Assembly: GCF_004766055.1 (NCBI RefSeq)
Contig: NZ_SPQR01000003.1
Span: 186,001-250,000, forward strand
Length of the DNA: 64,000 nucleotides
Source: Desulfosporosinus sp. Sb-LF
GTDB lineage: Bacteria > Bacillota > Desulfitobacteriia > Desulfitobacteriales > Desulfitobacteriaceae
Direction of reading: 5' to 3'
In this document: positions 1 to 8,364 of the stretch, piece after piece
How the letters are laid out: each line of letters starts with the position of its first letter
Numbering within the stretch: the stretch's first letter is position 1
Notes under the pieces: model-generated
The model's database searches: none
The model's input: only the letters and a program-made list of their open reading frames with translations
What the model was told of the DNA's origin: nothing
Made by a program: the position numbers and the translations under genes

Positions 1-1
1 C

Positions 2-301
2 ACACGATTTAACTGGGAATATATTTATGACATTATAGATTCAGCTCGCATCGGTAAGAATGGGGACATTTTTATTATCAACAATGATGGCTACGTCATC
101 GCCTGCCGGAGCCGCAAAGGTATTCTTCAGGACAATTTAAAGCACCTTAATGCTGCTCGACTTGCAATGAAAGGAGAAACCTACGGATATATCTTTGTAG
201 AGGACATTTTGGGCAGCAAAATCTACGGTTATGCCCATACACGCGGCTACAACGCTTATAAAGGCAAAAACTGGTCTGCTCTTGTAAGTGAAACCCCCTA
301 A
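2..301 (+). CDS. Cache-type sensor fragment, C-terminal end of a partial gene
   Basis: An open frame enters from the left edge and stops with TAA after about 99 codons. The end reads like the membrane-distal part of a dCache sensor domain, as found in chemoreceptors and diguanylate cyclases: residues such as IGKNGDIFIINNDGYVIA, then GYAHTRGY, then the closing strand KNWSALVSE. In intact proteins a membrane segment and HAMP or other output domain follow. Here the frame stops three residues after that strand, so the gene is probably truncated or broken. The upstream part is outside the window. Calling it a Cache domain is inference from residue pattern only. Confidence 0.5.
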   Translation, partial: TRFNWEYIYDIIDSARIGKNGDIFIINNDGYVIACRSRKGILQDNLKHLNAARLAMKGETYGYIFVEDILGSKIYGYAHTRGYNAYKGKNWSALVSETP

Positions 302-429
302 CAGAATCTTTTCTGCAAGTGAACTCGTCTAGCTAAACTAAGTATAGAGACTTAGGTGAGGGACTCTCCCCCCACAGGAAAGTAGAACTCCTATCTACAA
401 GAAGTGGGAGTCACAGAATTGAATAAAAA

Positions 430-454
430 AAAGTTCGAGTTATGCTCGAACTTT
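430..454. terminator. Stem-loop terminator, possibly bidirectional
   Basis: Arms AAAGTTCGAG and CTCGAACTTT flank a 5-base loop, with A-runs before and T-runs after. It lies between the Cache fragment and the convergent acetate-transporter gene and can serve both. Confidence 0.75.
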
Positions 455-476
455 TCACTACGAAACTAAATTGTCC

Positions 477-1145
477 CTATCTACTAAGCTTTTGGGCTTG
501 AACTTGGACAGGAGCAGGAGCAGCTTTTTTAATAAAATTGAGTGGCTTCCCAAGAGGCAATACTTCACGACCGTAGAAGAATTTGAAGAATATAGCTCCT
601 GAAGCATAGAAACCAAGAAGTGAAATAAAGAATTCGGTCCAACCTGCTAGTTTTGCATACATAGCCACTGGACCCATGTTGAAGGAAACTGCAGCTAGAG
701 AGAAGAATAAGACATCGATGAGAAGTAGCATCCCTATAAAAGGATAGTTGACTTCGAAAGAGGCTATAGTGATAAAAAGTGAGAAGATAAGATAACCGAT
801 ATAGACTACTCCCAACATTTTAGGATCCACTGCAGCTTGCATACCCGCGCCAAACATACCATTCATTGTTCCCATTGAAAAAGCCATTCCCACCCAGAAA
901 AAACCATATGCGCCCAGAACTGTGCCGCCAAATACGTTACCCTTTTTAAAATCAATGCTTGCCGCCATAATCTGAACAAGTCCACCCAACAACGCTGCCC
1001 AAACAACAATCAACGCAGTAGCTTTAGGATTAGTAAATCCTAATTTTGCAGATGAAGCTACGAAACATACCATTGCCAAACCCAAGACTCCGAAAGCCGT
1101 AGGATCTGCACCAGTATAACTAACTTTTACCTCTTGTGCACTCAT
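477..1145 (-). CDS. Acetate uptake transporter, GPR1/FUN34/YaaH (SatP) family
   Basis: A 222-residue protein with about six hydrophobic segments. It carries the family's N-terminal signature in the form DPTAFGVLGLA (residues 14-24) and the AYGFFW motif (79-84). Family members import acetate or succinate with protons across the cytoplasmic membrane. The ATG is preceded by AAGGGGGAG at good spacing. The length is normal for the family. It appears monocistronic, with a terminator just downstream. The substrate is inferred from the family; acetate would fit the CoA-based metabolism of the neighbouring genes. Confidence 0.88.
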   Translation of the reverse strand: MSAQEVKVSYTGADPTAFGVLGLAMVCFVASSAKLGFTNPKATALIVVWAALLGGLVQIMAASIDFKKGNVFGGTVLGAYGFFWVGMAFSMGTMNGMFGAGMQAAVDPKMLGVVYIGYLIFSLFITIASFEVNYPFIGMLLLIDVLFFSLAAVSFNMGPVAMYAKLAGWTEFFISLLGFYASGAIFFKFFYGREVLPLGKPLNFIKKAAPAPVQVQAQKLSR

Positions 1146-1462
1146 TTAATTCTCCCCCTTAATTTTTGCAATAATAATAGTAATAAGTATTAATTAATAA
1201 TAATTACGCATGAATTATTAACTCTCTTCTTCCCTCCTCTCACCTCCCTTAGAGCACAAATAAATACATTTTTGTGTATATATATAGTAACATAAACAAT
1301 TCATATTTGTCTCAATATTTAGAAGTATTTTTGCAATTATTTTTTTGACAGCCTAAGGTTGTAATCGCCAATTTCTATAATTAACGACAATTGGAGAAAA
1401 AAAAGGCGCCCCTTTAACGTCAATCAAAGCGAGAGCCAACAGTGGGATGTCATTAAAACAGA
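1146..1462. other. Intergenic stretch with a weak terminator
   Basis: This AT-rich leader precedes the acetate transporter. A short stem AAAGG-CGCC-CCTTT at 1402-1415, followed by eight Ts on the minus strand, probably ends transcription of the ASKHA-domain gene upstream. No convincing promoter boxes or coding sequence were seen. Confidence 0.45.
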
Positions 1463-3037
1463 TTAGATACGAGTTTCTAACCGTCTTTTGACACTGGGGT
1501 AACGATCGAGGTCCGTGTGAGGAAGAAACTTACTGCCGCTAAATTTCTCCATGAACGTAGAATTTGCATTTAGCTCAAAATAAGTAACCTTGGCGGCAAT
1601 AGCCTCCGCTTCCACCCGCTTTAGGCGGGATAGGAGTACTTGGCGAGCAGCTTCGCCCGAACTATTACCCAGTCGCACGATCGCCGAGCGCGGAAGATCC
1701 GGATATAGACCAATAGTAATGGCTGACTCAATCGGTAAATATTGACCAAATGCCCCGGCAGCATAAAAATGCTTCATCTCCTGCCAGTCACATCCTACAT
1801 TTTCCATCAAAAGATCGGTAGCCGCATTAACTGCTCCTTTAGTGGCCATGAAATTATTAATGTCCACCTGTGAAACAACAATATCTTCTCCCGAGGCTGA
1901 TTCTATGCCAGGAACTACGACAAACACTTCCACGCCATTTTGAAAACGGGCAGTCCGGTCAATGAGGCCATTGAGAAAGAGTTCGGACAGTGTGTCCACC
2001 AGCCCAGAGCCACAGATGCCCCGGGCAGGGATATTGCCCACAGTTGAATACTGCACCTGACCTGTTTCTGGATCTATGCTCACATGATCCACAGCACCCG
2101 GTTCAGCACGCATGCCATAGGTTGTGACCCCACCCTCCAAAGCAGGTCCAGCAGCTCCGGCACACGCGACAAGCCATTCTTCGTTCCCCATCACAATCTC
2201 TCCATTAGTACCGATATCGACGAATAACGAGATATCTGGCTGTTGGTGCATGCCACTGACTAGGATTCCGCCGATGACGTCTCCGCCAAGGTAACTTCCT
2301 ATGCTTGGTAGGCAATAGACTGGTGCTAAAGAATGAATATCCAGCCCAATTTCTCCTGCTGGAATTAGACCTGGGTTATTGACGATCGGGGTATAGGGGG
2401 CACGGCAGATAGAAGCGGGATCCAGGCCTAGCAAAAGGTGGATCATGGTCGTATTTGCCCCTATGGCTGCAGCTGTAATCTTACTTGTCTTCATTGGTAG
2501 CGGGTAAAGGCGCCTAATTAAACGATTAAGGGTATCCAAAACTGCTTTTTGCAAGCGGACCAAACCCCCAGGTTGAGCAGCATGAAGAATTCGGCTCAAA
2601 ATGTCCTCGCCTAAGGTCGTTTGATCATTATAATCGGCAGCGTGACCAAGAACCGTGCCATCAAATAGATCGACAAGATATACAACCACTGTTGTAGTCC
2701 CAATGTCGATTGCTAATCCTAAATGCTCTTTGGTAGTATCGTTGGGTTCTAGCTCTATTAGTTTCCAGCCTTGGTCTGTGTCAGCCAGAGTAGCAGTGAC
2801 CTGCCAATCTGCCTTACGGCAAATTACAGGTATTCTTGACATTAAGGCCAGTGGCACAATAACAGAGCCATATAGGCGTTCCAGTCCTTGCCGAACTTGA
2901 TCGACATCTGCTCGATTATCCAAGGGGCTAGGCGGGGTAAGAGACAGAAACACTTTCCGTGTGAGGGGCTCGAGGTTGGTGATGGATGTTTGAACCTGCT
3001 CTGCAAGGATCACAGGCTTCTCTGTCTGGTTTAACAT
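1463..3037 (-). CDS. RACo-like ASKHA-domain protein (DUF4445), lacking the ferredoxin domain
   Basis: About 524 residues. The linker region (roughly 25-100) leads into an ASKHA ATPase fold: AIDIGTTTVV near residue 112, GANTTM near 194, LFVDIGTNGEI near 275, and ACAGAAGPALEGG. This architecture is that of the reductive activator of corrinoid proteins, which uses ATP to reset inactive Co(II) corrinoid to Co(I). Typical RACo proteins begin with a 2Fe-2S ferredoxin domain of about 90 residues; this protein starts directly at the linker. I prefer the second ATG (3037) because AGAAGGA sits 7 bases from it, whereas the first ATG (3043) abuts the ribosome site. No methyltransferase is adjacent, although a UroD-family protein lies at 25.2 kb. 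Confidence 0.8.
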   Translation of the reverse strand: MLNQTEKPVILAEQVQTSITNLEPLTRKVFLSLTPPSPLDNRADVDQVRQGLERLYGSVIVPLALMSRIPVICRKADWQVTATLADTDQGWKLIELEPNDTTKEHLGLAIDIGTTTVVVYLVDLFDGTVLGHAADYNDQTTLGEDILSRILHAAQPGGLVRLQKAVLDTLNRLIRRLYPLPMKTSKITAAAIGANTTMIHLLLGLDPASICRAPYTPIVNNPGLIPAGEIGLDIHSLAPVYCLPSIGSYLGGDVIGGILVSGMHQQPDISLFVDIGTNGEIVMGNEEWLVACAGAAGPALEGGVTTYGMRAEPGAVDHVSIDPETGQVQYSTVGNIPARGICGSGLVDTLSELFLNGLIDRTARFQNGVEVFVVVPGIESASGEDIVVSQVDINNFMATKGAVNAATDLLMENVGCDWQEMKHFYAAGAFGQYLPIESAITIGLYPDLPRSAIVRLGNSSGEAARQVLLSRLKRVEAEAIAAKVTYFELNANSTFMEKFSGSKFLPHTDLDRYPSVKRRLETRI

Positions 3038-3273
3038 AGTCATGTCCTTCTTTATAGTTTATTTCTTAGAATTCCGAATTTATACACATTTCACATTTTA
3101 ACTAACTATACCATGAGAGTTCACACTTGTAACTATATTAACAATCAATATTTCCCCATCATCTATACTATCTATTCTTATTTCAACTATCGTGTTTTCT
3201 AATATCATTTTTACCATAAGAAGTGTGTCATTCACATACTCCTTTTAAGCTCAAAGGGCATTTTGAATGGCAC

Positions 3274-4044
3274 TTAGTGACTGATATCAAACTCATAATT
3301 CATCTCGCCACAAATGTCCTGACCCAAAATGAAACTTTTCTCCTGAAAAATCACATGGTTATTCTTATCTATTAAAAGTACCGTAGAAGATCGGGTTCCA
3401 TACTCACTCCCCTGGATGAAAATTGAGGATAACATTCTTTCTCGTTCTTGGGCAATTCCGGTATTTGGCAACTCACTGTCCTGCGCAAGTTTCCTATCTC
3501 CCAAAATTTCAAAGAGAGCCTGCGGTTCAATTATCATCTTATCTTCTAAATAATTCGCTAAAACTTGTTTGCTTTTTCGCAGTTTTGGCCACGGAGTATT
3601 CAAATAATGATTACTAAGACCATATATTCCGGGTTCAATCACCTCCACTTCCGATGCTTGTTTGCTGAAATACAAAAATCTTGACAAATCACCCACTAAT
3701 AAATTGAAAGGATTATACAGAGCGCGATTGTTCGCAACATCAATCATGTACTGGTCGGGGGATTCATTAGAACAGAGGAAATTGCCTACCAACATCCCAC
3801 GAGATTTAGCATTTAGGATCTGTGCAGACGGGTCACGGAAATTTGTAAGTGCAGCAAAACGGCCTGATCTCGTAATCCCCATCCAAGTCCCCATCATCTC
3901 TAAATCTCTGCCTGCTAAAACCCTAGGATGAGACGCCCAGAAATGGGCTGGTTCAGTTGGTCGATTGTAATACTCATCCCTATTCGCTGCCAGTATCAAG
4001 CGGTAGCGCGGGTGGCAATCATACGCAAAAAAGATTAAACACAT
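3274..4044 (-). CDS. NRDE-family (TANGO2-like) protein
   Basis: A 256-residue protein starting MCLIFFAYDCHP, with the diagnostic NRDE in AANRDEYYNRPTEPAHFW and a G-T-W-MG segment (MMGTWMGITRSGRFAALTNFRDP). The conserved N-terminal Cys2 resembles an N-terminal-nucleophile arrangement, but the biochemical role of bacterial NRDE/TANGO2 proteins is not settled. The ribosome site GGGAAGGA precedes the ATG. The gene stands alone between the ASKHA gene and the beta-oxidation cluster. Confidence 0.82.
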   Translation of the reverse strand: MCLIFFAYDCHPRYRLILAANRDEYYNRPTEPAHFWASHPRVLAGRDLEMMGTWMGITRSGRFAALTNFRDPSAQILNAKSRGMLVGNFLCSNESPDQYMIDVANNRALYNPFNLLVGDLSRFLYFSKQASEVEVIEPGIYGLSNHYLNTPWPKLRKSKQVLANYLEDKMIIEPQALFEILGDRKLAQDSELPNTGIAQERERMLSSIFIQGSEYGTRSSTVLLIDKNNHVIFQEKSFILGQDICGEMNYEFDISH

Positions 4045-4180
4045 ATTCGATTTTCCTTCCCATTACATTAATTTTTCGGCATTAAAGACAACATATACAC
4101 CGGTAAGTCGGCTCTTGTCACCCAGTCTATCGTAGTATTCGACATCCCCTGAAAACATCCTCGTCATTTTAAGAAAAAGA

Positions 4181-4208
4181 ACCAAGCATAAACTAGGTTA
4201 CGCTTGGT
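4181..4208 (-). terminator. Terminator after the thiolase gene; copy A of a dispersed palindrome
   Basis: Arms ACCAAGC and GCTTGGT, extended inward with one or two mismatches around a central TAG, with a T-rich run on the minus strand at 4171-4180. The core closely resembles the hairpin at 26234-26267. The rest of 4045-4379 shows no gene. Confidence 0.7.
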
Positions 4209-4379
4209 CCGAAAGCCCATCGACTTTATATGCTCAACTATGTGCCTTAATCTGCCCACTAGATAAGAACAGCTTAATACAGATCTCTACTTACTTTTTT
4301 GGATTCCTTAACCTGTTCCCAATAGAGAACTCGGAAGGAAACATCGATTCCGACCAAGAAATCATTAAGAAACTGCCTC

Positions 4380-5573
4380 TTAGGAGACCTTGATAACCAG
4401 AGCTGCACCGGTGTCGCCGGCTGCGCATCCTGTGAATAGACCATAACCGCCGCCTAGAATAGCCAGTTCTTCAATCATTTCCATTATTGCCCGACCGGCA
4501 GTAGGTCCCTGTGGATGCCCGTAAACAAGTGAACAGCCGTAATTATTCATCTTCATGACATCAATACCCATTTCGTTAGCCATGTACAAATCATTGGCCG
4601 TAAATGGATTGTGCGATTTGATAGCCTTTAAGTCCTTTACACCGATCCCGGCTTTTTCCAGCGCCATTCTTGAGCACGGCACTACTGCTGCCGCCATATG
4701 AGCCTTTTCGGCACGAGCATAACCATAGGATAGGATCTGAACTTCAATATTCTTATCAGTACTCAGTTCACGAGCTTTCTCCTTGGTTGTTACAATAAGC
4801 CCACAGTTGCCATCAGCCGGATGAGTTTGAGCACCAAATGAGTGTACCCCACCCGGAATAACTGGTTTTAATGGAGTCAACGTTTCAAGGGTTGTGGGAG
4901 TTATGCCTTCATCCATTTCAACTTTTCCCGTTTTCTTTTTGCTTATGGCATATTCCGCTGGGACCATATAGCGTTTTTGGAACGTCCGCTCATTCGCTAA
5001 AGCATCCTGATATTGTTCGTAACGTCTTGCCGTAACCCGATCCACGTCTTCCTTGGTAATTCCGCCAGCCTTTTTGACCACGTTTTCAGCAGTCTGAATC
5101 ATGGCAACTCCGCCCCAAGGATCTGTGGCAAAGTTATCCATCATCCAACTTTCCTTGATCATTTCACCACCAGGACCCTTTGGATTAGGCCAGAGTGTGT
5201 ATGGACCATTAGAAGCACGGTCTGTTACCAAGCAAAATGATGTTTCGTAAAGACCATTCTCAAGACCTGAAGCCGCTTGACTTAAGACAGTCGTTGAAGT
5301 AGAGCATGCTTGACTAATATGCATGCCAGGAATATCTGGAGCTCCCATTAAAGCCGCTGCCCAAGGGGCATCGTAAAAGGTATGCAATTGTCCAATCGTT
5401 TTACCGAAAACAAGGTATTCGAAAATCTTGGGATCAATTCCCTTTGTAGCAAACCATTTTTTGGCAGTTGACGCTGCCAGTTCAACAGAATGTTCATTTT
5501 GCAAACTTCCCTGCCAGCGAACAAAGGGTGTACTGTAGTAACCACCATATGGAATATAAGCTTTTGAATACAT
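4380..5573 (-). CDS. Thiolase (acetyl-CoA acyltransferase), last gene of the beta-oxidation cluster
   Basis: A 397-residue thiolase. It catalyses CoA-dependent cleavage (or condensation) of 3-ketoacyl-CoA. Active-site elements visible: nucleophilic Cys in HISQACSTSTTVLSQ (about residue 90), a KSHNPF block corresponding to the family's NEAF loop, the catalytic His in YGHPQGPTAGR, and the second Cys in FTGCAAGDTGA near the end. I use the ATG at 5573 because TTGGAGG lies 8 bases before it; a longer frame to 5609 has no ribosome site. It lies 80 bp downstream of the enoyl-CoA hydratase and ends at a terminator, so it is the distal gene of the sigma-54-driven operon starting near 8.2 kb. A decayed second thiolase (7756-8082) lies at the operon's front. 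Confidence 0.9.
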   Translation of the reverse strand: MYSKAYIPYGGYYSTPFVRWQGSLQNEHSVELAASTAKKWFATKGIDPKIFEYLVFGKTIGQLHTFYDAPWAAALMGAPDIPGMHISQACSTSTTVLSQAASGLENGLYETSFCLVTDRASNGPYTLWPNPKGPGGEMIKESWMMDNFATDPWGGVAMIQTAENVVKKAGGITKEDVDRVTARRYEQYQDALANERTFQKRYMVPAEYAISKKKTGKVEMDEGITPTTLETLTPLKPVIPGGVHSFGAQTHPADGNCGLIVTTKEKARELSTDKNIEVQILSYGYARAEKAHMAAAVVPCSRMALEKAGIGVKDLKAIKSHNPFTANDLYMANEMGIDVMKMNNYGCSLVYGHPQGPTAGRAIMEMIEELAILGGGYGLFTGCAAGDTGAALVIKVS

Positions 5574-5653
5574 TTGAATAACCTCCAATTTAGTTAATTT
5601 TGTTTCCAACTCCGGTTATTAAAATAGTACCTTCTAAAATCCCTACCCAATGT

Positions 5654-6436
5654 TTACCGGTTCTTAAACACCGCAGGGCGTTTATTGATAAATGCTTCAA
5701 GACCCTCCTGAAGATCCTCTGTATGGAAGATCTTTTCAACATGCTGCATTTCCATTTCCATCGCATCCTGCAAAGGAAGTTCAGTTCCCTTATTTACGAG
5801 ATGCTTCGCATAAGCCATGGCCACGCCGGCTCCCTTGGCTAGTTTTTTGGCTAGCTTCAGAGCTTCTTCTAACGCTGTACCTTGAGGCACCACTTGATTT
5901 ACCAGACCAATCCGGAAGGCTTCTTCGGCAGAGATAATTGTGCCTGTAAACAGCAGTTCTTTTGCTTTAGACTGCCCGATCAACCTAGCCAATCTTTGCG
6001 TGCCACCCAGTCCTGGAATCAGCCCCAGGGTCACTTCGGGCAAACCGATTTTCACCTTCTCATCGGCTATTCTGAGATCACATGCCAAAACCAACTCACA
6101 CCCTCCACCCAGGGCCAGACCATTCAATGCTGCGATGACAGGCATAGGTGTTTCTTCCAGATAGGTAAACATATCTTTATAGATAGTAGCATTTTCCCGC
6201 GGACCGCTTTCCATCTGTTTAGGAAAATCTTTAATGTCTGCACCTGCAACAAAAAACTTTGGTCCAGCCCCTGTAATCACCAAGGCCCTGATCTCATGAC
6301 TACCCTCTACTTCCTGTAGAACTTGCTTCAATTGTTCTCTGACATCAAGGGTGAGAGCATTGACAGGGGGATTATTTATGGTAATAATTCCCACACTTTC
6401 ATCAATTGTGAGTTCAACAACCTTATTTTCAGCCAT
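5654..6436 (-). CDS. Enoyl-CoA hydratase (crotonase family)
   Basis: 260 residues. It hydrates trans-2-enoyl-CoA in beta-oxidation. Crotonase landmarks: AGADIKDF (about 64-71), the oxyanion-hole segment ALNGLALGGGCELVLACD, and the catalytic-Glu block GLPEVTLGLIPGLGGTQRL with both expected acidic positions. GGAGGAAG precedes the ATG by 5 bases. The gene sits between a 3-hydroxyacyl-CoA dehydrogenase relic and the thiolase, giving the order dehydrogenase, hydratase, thiolase. Chain-length preference cannot be read from the sequence. Confidence 0.92.
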   Translation of the reverse strand: MAENKVVELTIDESVGIITINNPPVNALTLDVREQLKQVLQEVEGSHEIRALVITGAGPKFFVAGADIKDFPKQMESGPRENATIYKDMFTYLEETPMPVIAALNGLALGGGCELVLACDLRIADEKVKIGLPEVTLGLIPGLGGTQRLARLIGQSKAKELLFTGTIISAEEAFRIGLVNQVVPQGTALEEALKLAKKLAKGAGVAMAYAKHLVNKGTELPLQDAMEMEMQHVEKIFHTEDLQEGLEAFINKRPAVFKNR

Positions 6437-6454
6437 TTTTACTTCCTCCCATGT

Positions 6455-6797
6455 CTATTGATTGTAGGTATAGAAGCCTTGCCCTGTTTTCGACCGAGAT
6501 GTCCAGCTTAAACCAACCGCTTATGAAGCGTACGCGGCCAAAACCTCATGTCTCCGGTCCCTTCGTACATAACGTTGAATACGTCCAAGACTGTGTCGAG
6601 GATAATCCAGCCTCGTACGCTGCTACCGCCCCGTTACGTTAGCAACGGAATCTGAAGATAGTTCACCAAAAAGCCAGGGGTTTCTTTAGCCTTGATGCTC
6701 TTTTTGCCAATTTGTTCACAAAAAGCTGCTGCTGCTTAGGTATATCCGTTCCCATGGTGCCGGCTCCACCAAGAACAGCAACTTTCTTGAATTTCAT
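6455..6797 (-). pseudogene. Internally deleted 3-hydroxyacyl-CoA dehydrogenase relic
   Basis: On the minus strand the segment begins with an ATG and MKFKKVAVLGGAGTMG, the Rossmann start of a 3-hydroxyacyl-CoA dehydrogenase. It then jumps, out of frame, to a middle piece reading KETPGFLVNYLQIPLL and ends with AGHLGRKTGQGFYTYNQ and a stop, the family's normal C-terminus. Several frame changes and a large internal deletion (about 60 percent of the gene) separate these blocks. The intact paralogue lies immediately upstream (6834-7694). Both termini survive, so the loss was internal rather than by truncation. Confidence 0.8.
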
Positions 6798-6833
6798 GGA
6801 ATACTTGGTTATTAACTTTTTTTACTAGTAAAT

Positions 6834-7694
6834 CTATTTTTTGTAGTCAAACCACCCTGCACCGGTCTTCTTGCCAAGGCGTCCAGCCCGTACAAGGGCT
6901 TTAATGGGCTCGGGTGAATTCCATTTCATATCTTTTGATTCATTGAATAAATAATCCGCTACATGCACCGAGATTTCTACGCCGGTAAAGTCCATGAGTT
7001 CAAACGGACCCATTGGATAGTTCAGACCCAGTTTAACGGCTGTATCAATATCCTCTGGAGTGGCTATTCCTTCTTCCACAATGCGAATGGCCTCAAGGAA
7101 CTGGGGCATCATAATGCGGTTGACGATGAACCCAGGAGTGTCTTTCTGAACCACTACAGGAGTCTTACCCATACCTTGAGCAGCCTCTGATGCCAACTTC
7201 ACAGTCTCATCACTGGTGTAATAACCCCGAATGACTTCTACCAGCCTCATGATCAGAGGAGGATTAAAGAAATGCAACCCAACAACCTTATCAGGACGGG
7301 TGGTGGCGGAAGCTAAAGCAGTAATTGACATGGAAGACGTGTTAGAACCAAAAATCGTTTCAGGACCGCAAATCTTATCCAGTTTTTCAAAAGCACTTTT
7401 CTTAATTTCAAGATTTTCGAAAATAGCCTCAATTACCAAATCAACTGGAGCAAAATCCTCCATATTAGTGGTGATGCTGATCCGCTTCAAGACCGCCTCT
7501 TTTTCATCGACCGTCATTTTCTTCTTCTCGATGCTCTTGTCCATGAAACCAGCAATACGCTTAACTGCCCCTTCCACAAAACGTTGTTCCACATCACAGA
7601 GTACGACTTCGAAACCCCTCACTGCTGCCAGGTGGGCAATTCCCCCACCCATTGAACCTGCACCTAATACCCCGATTTTCTTAATTGACATCAT
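6834..7694 (-). CDS. 3-hydroxyacyl-CoA (3-hydroxybutyryl-CoA) dehydrogenase
   Basis: 286 residues, the usual length of short single-function enzymes. It oxidises 3-hydroxyacyl-CoA with NAD. N-terminal dinucleotide-binding motif IGVLGAGSMGGGIAHLAA (about 6-23), catalytic His in GLHFFNPP (about 140), VVVQKDTPGFIVNRI (about 182-196) and C-terminal GRLGKKTGAGWFDY. AGGAGG precedes the ATG by 6 bases. It is flanked by relics of a second dehydrogenase (downstream) and of a thiolase (upstream), so it is probably the first functional gene of the operon from the sigma-54 promoter at 8204-8219. Confidence 0.93.
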   Translation of the reverse strand: MMSIKKIGVLGAGSMGGGIAHLAAVRGFEVVLCDVEQRFVEGAVKRIAGFMDKSIEKKKMTVDEKEAVLKRISITTNMEDFAPVDLVIEAIFENLEIKKSAFEKLDKICGPETIFGSNTSSMSITALASATTRPDKVVGLHFFNPPLIMRLVEVIRGYYTSDETVKLASEAAQGMGKTPVVVQKDTPGFIVNRIMMPQFLEAIRIVEEGIATPEDIDTAVKLGLNYPMGPFELMDFTGVEISVHVADYLFNESKDMKWNSPEPIKALVRAGRLGKKTGAGWFDYKK

Positions 7695-7755
7695 TCATAC
7701 CTCCTATGTCTTTTTTCGTTTTTTCCCTATGTTCTTTGGAAGCTTCTTGCCTCTT

Positions 7756-8082
7756 TCAAGCTCTTTCAATCAGCAGCGCAATTTCTTGCCCACCGCCAAC
7801 GCACGCACTTGAAATACCGTAATGACCCTAGCGAAGCTCCAATTCGTAGGCTAAGGTACCCGTAATCCTTGCACCACTGCAGCCTAGGGGATGACCCAAA
7901 GAAACGCCGCCACCATTTGCATTCAGTCGTTGATACGTAATATCCATATTGCTTAATTCAGACCGATTAAGTGCTTCTTTGACAACCAGTGCGGCAAGTT
8001 CTTCAACGGATACTGTCTTTAGTCCACGACAGTACGCGTCAACGGCCGTTCTGGCGAAACTCGTAATTAAAACTTTGTTCAT
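7756..8082 (-). pseudogene. Internally deleted thiolase relic with retained start and ribosome site
   Basis: The reading frame starts with a good ribosome site (GGAGG, 8 bases) and a thiolase N-terminus, [14 protein letters not shown]. After about 50 residues it jumps directly to the C-terminal thiolase block [20 protein letters not shown]. It then meets a stop (about 7828), after which the same frame continues with YGISSACVGGGQEIALLIERA, the family's closing strand with its Cys. Roughly 280 residues, including the nucleophilic Cys region, are missing. It occupies the promoter-proximal position of the beta-oxidation operon. A short translated product of 84 residues is possible but cannot be a thiolase. 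Confidence 0.82.
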
Positions 8083-8203
8083 TCTAGATCCTCCTAAGAT
8101 AAATTCAGCAATTCATGCGATCAAAGTATTGTCTACGTTGAGTACAGCCTCCTTCGACTTATACGAGATTCATATTTTGTATTATTCAGTTAATTATAAT
8201 ACT

Positions 8204-8219
8204 TGCAATTCCTGTGCCA
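8204..8219 (-). promoter_or_regulatory. Sigma-54 promoter P1 for the beta-oxidation operon
   Basis: Minus strand TGGCACAGGAATTGCA matches the -24/-12 consensus TGGCAC-N5-TTGCW exactly. It lies about 120 bp before the thiolase relic and is followed by the conserved AT-rich sequence ATTAACTGAAT that also follows P2 and P3. Confidence 0.88.
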
Positions 8220-8235
8220 GAATACTCAAGTGTGT

Positions 8236-8253
8236 CAACACCCCTTGGTGCAA
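8236..8253. promoter_or_regulatory. CACC/GGTG dyad upstream of P1
   Basis: CAACACCCCTTGGTGCAA is an imperfect inverted repeat 17 bp upstream of the -24 box. Closely similar dyads occur at the same place upstream of P2 (14052-14069) and P3 (17675-17695). It is a candidate protein-binding site; the binding factor is unknown. Confidence 0.55.
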
Positions 8254-8287
8254 CTAACGGAAGACAATATATCTACACAATACGAAT

Positions 8288-8320
8288 AAACTGTAAAAAT
8301 CCTTTCCCTCTCTTGTAAAA
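8288..8320 (-). promoter_or_regulatory. TGTAAA direct repeat, candidate enhancer site for P1
   Basis: Plus-strand TGTAAA occurs twice about 24 bp apart (near 8291 and 8314), 70-100 bp upstream of the -24 box, a normal enhancer distance. The same pair with the same spacing lies upstream of P2 (14107, 14130) and P3 (17733, 17755). Confidence 0.5.
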
Positions 8321-8364
8321 AATTTTGTCTAAAATAATGCTCTGCCAACTAAGCGCACCAAAAA

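Noticed and set aside
1300-1375. Sigma-54 promoter before the acetate transporter
   Set aside because: The TGTCA and TTGC elements are 8 rather than 5 bases apart, and the GG of the -24 box is missing.
5882-6319. 145-codon plus-strand open frame
   Set aside because: It is the mirror of the enoyl-CoA hydratase, with a Cys/His/Pro-rich composition and no ribosome site.
7231-7812. 193-codon plus-strand open frame
   Set aside because: It is antisense to the intact 3-hydroxyacyl-CoA dehydrogenase, has no ribosome site and shows a Ser/Ile-rich shadow composition.
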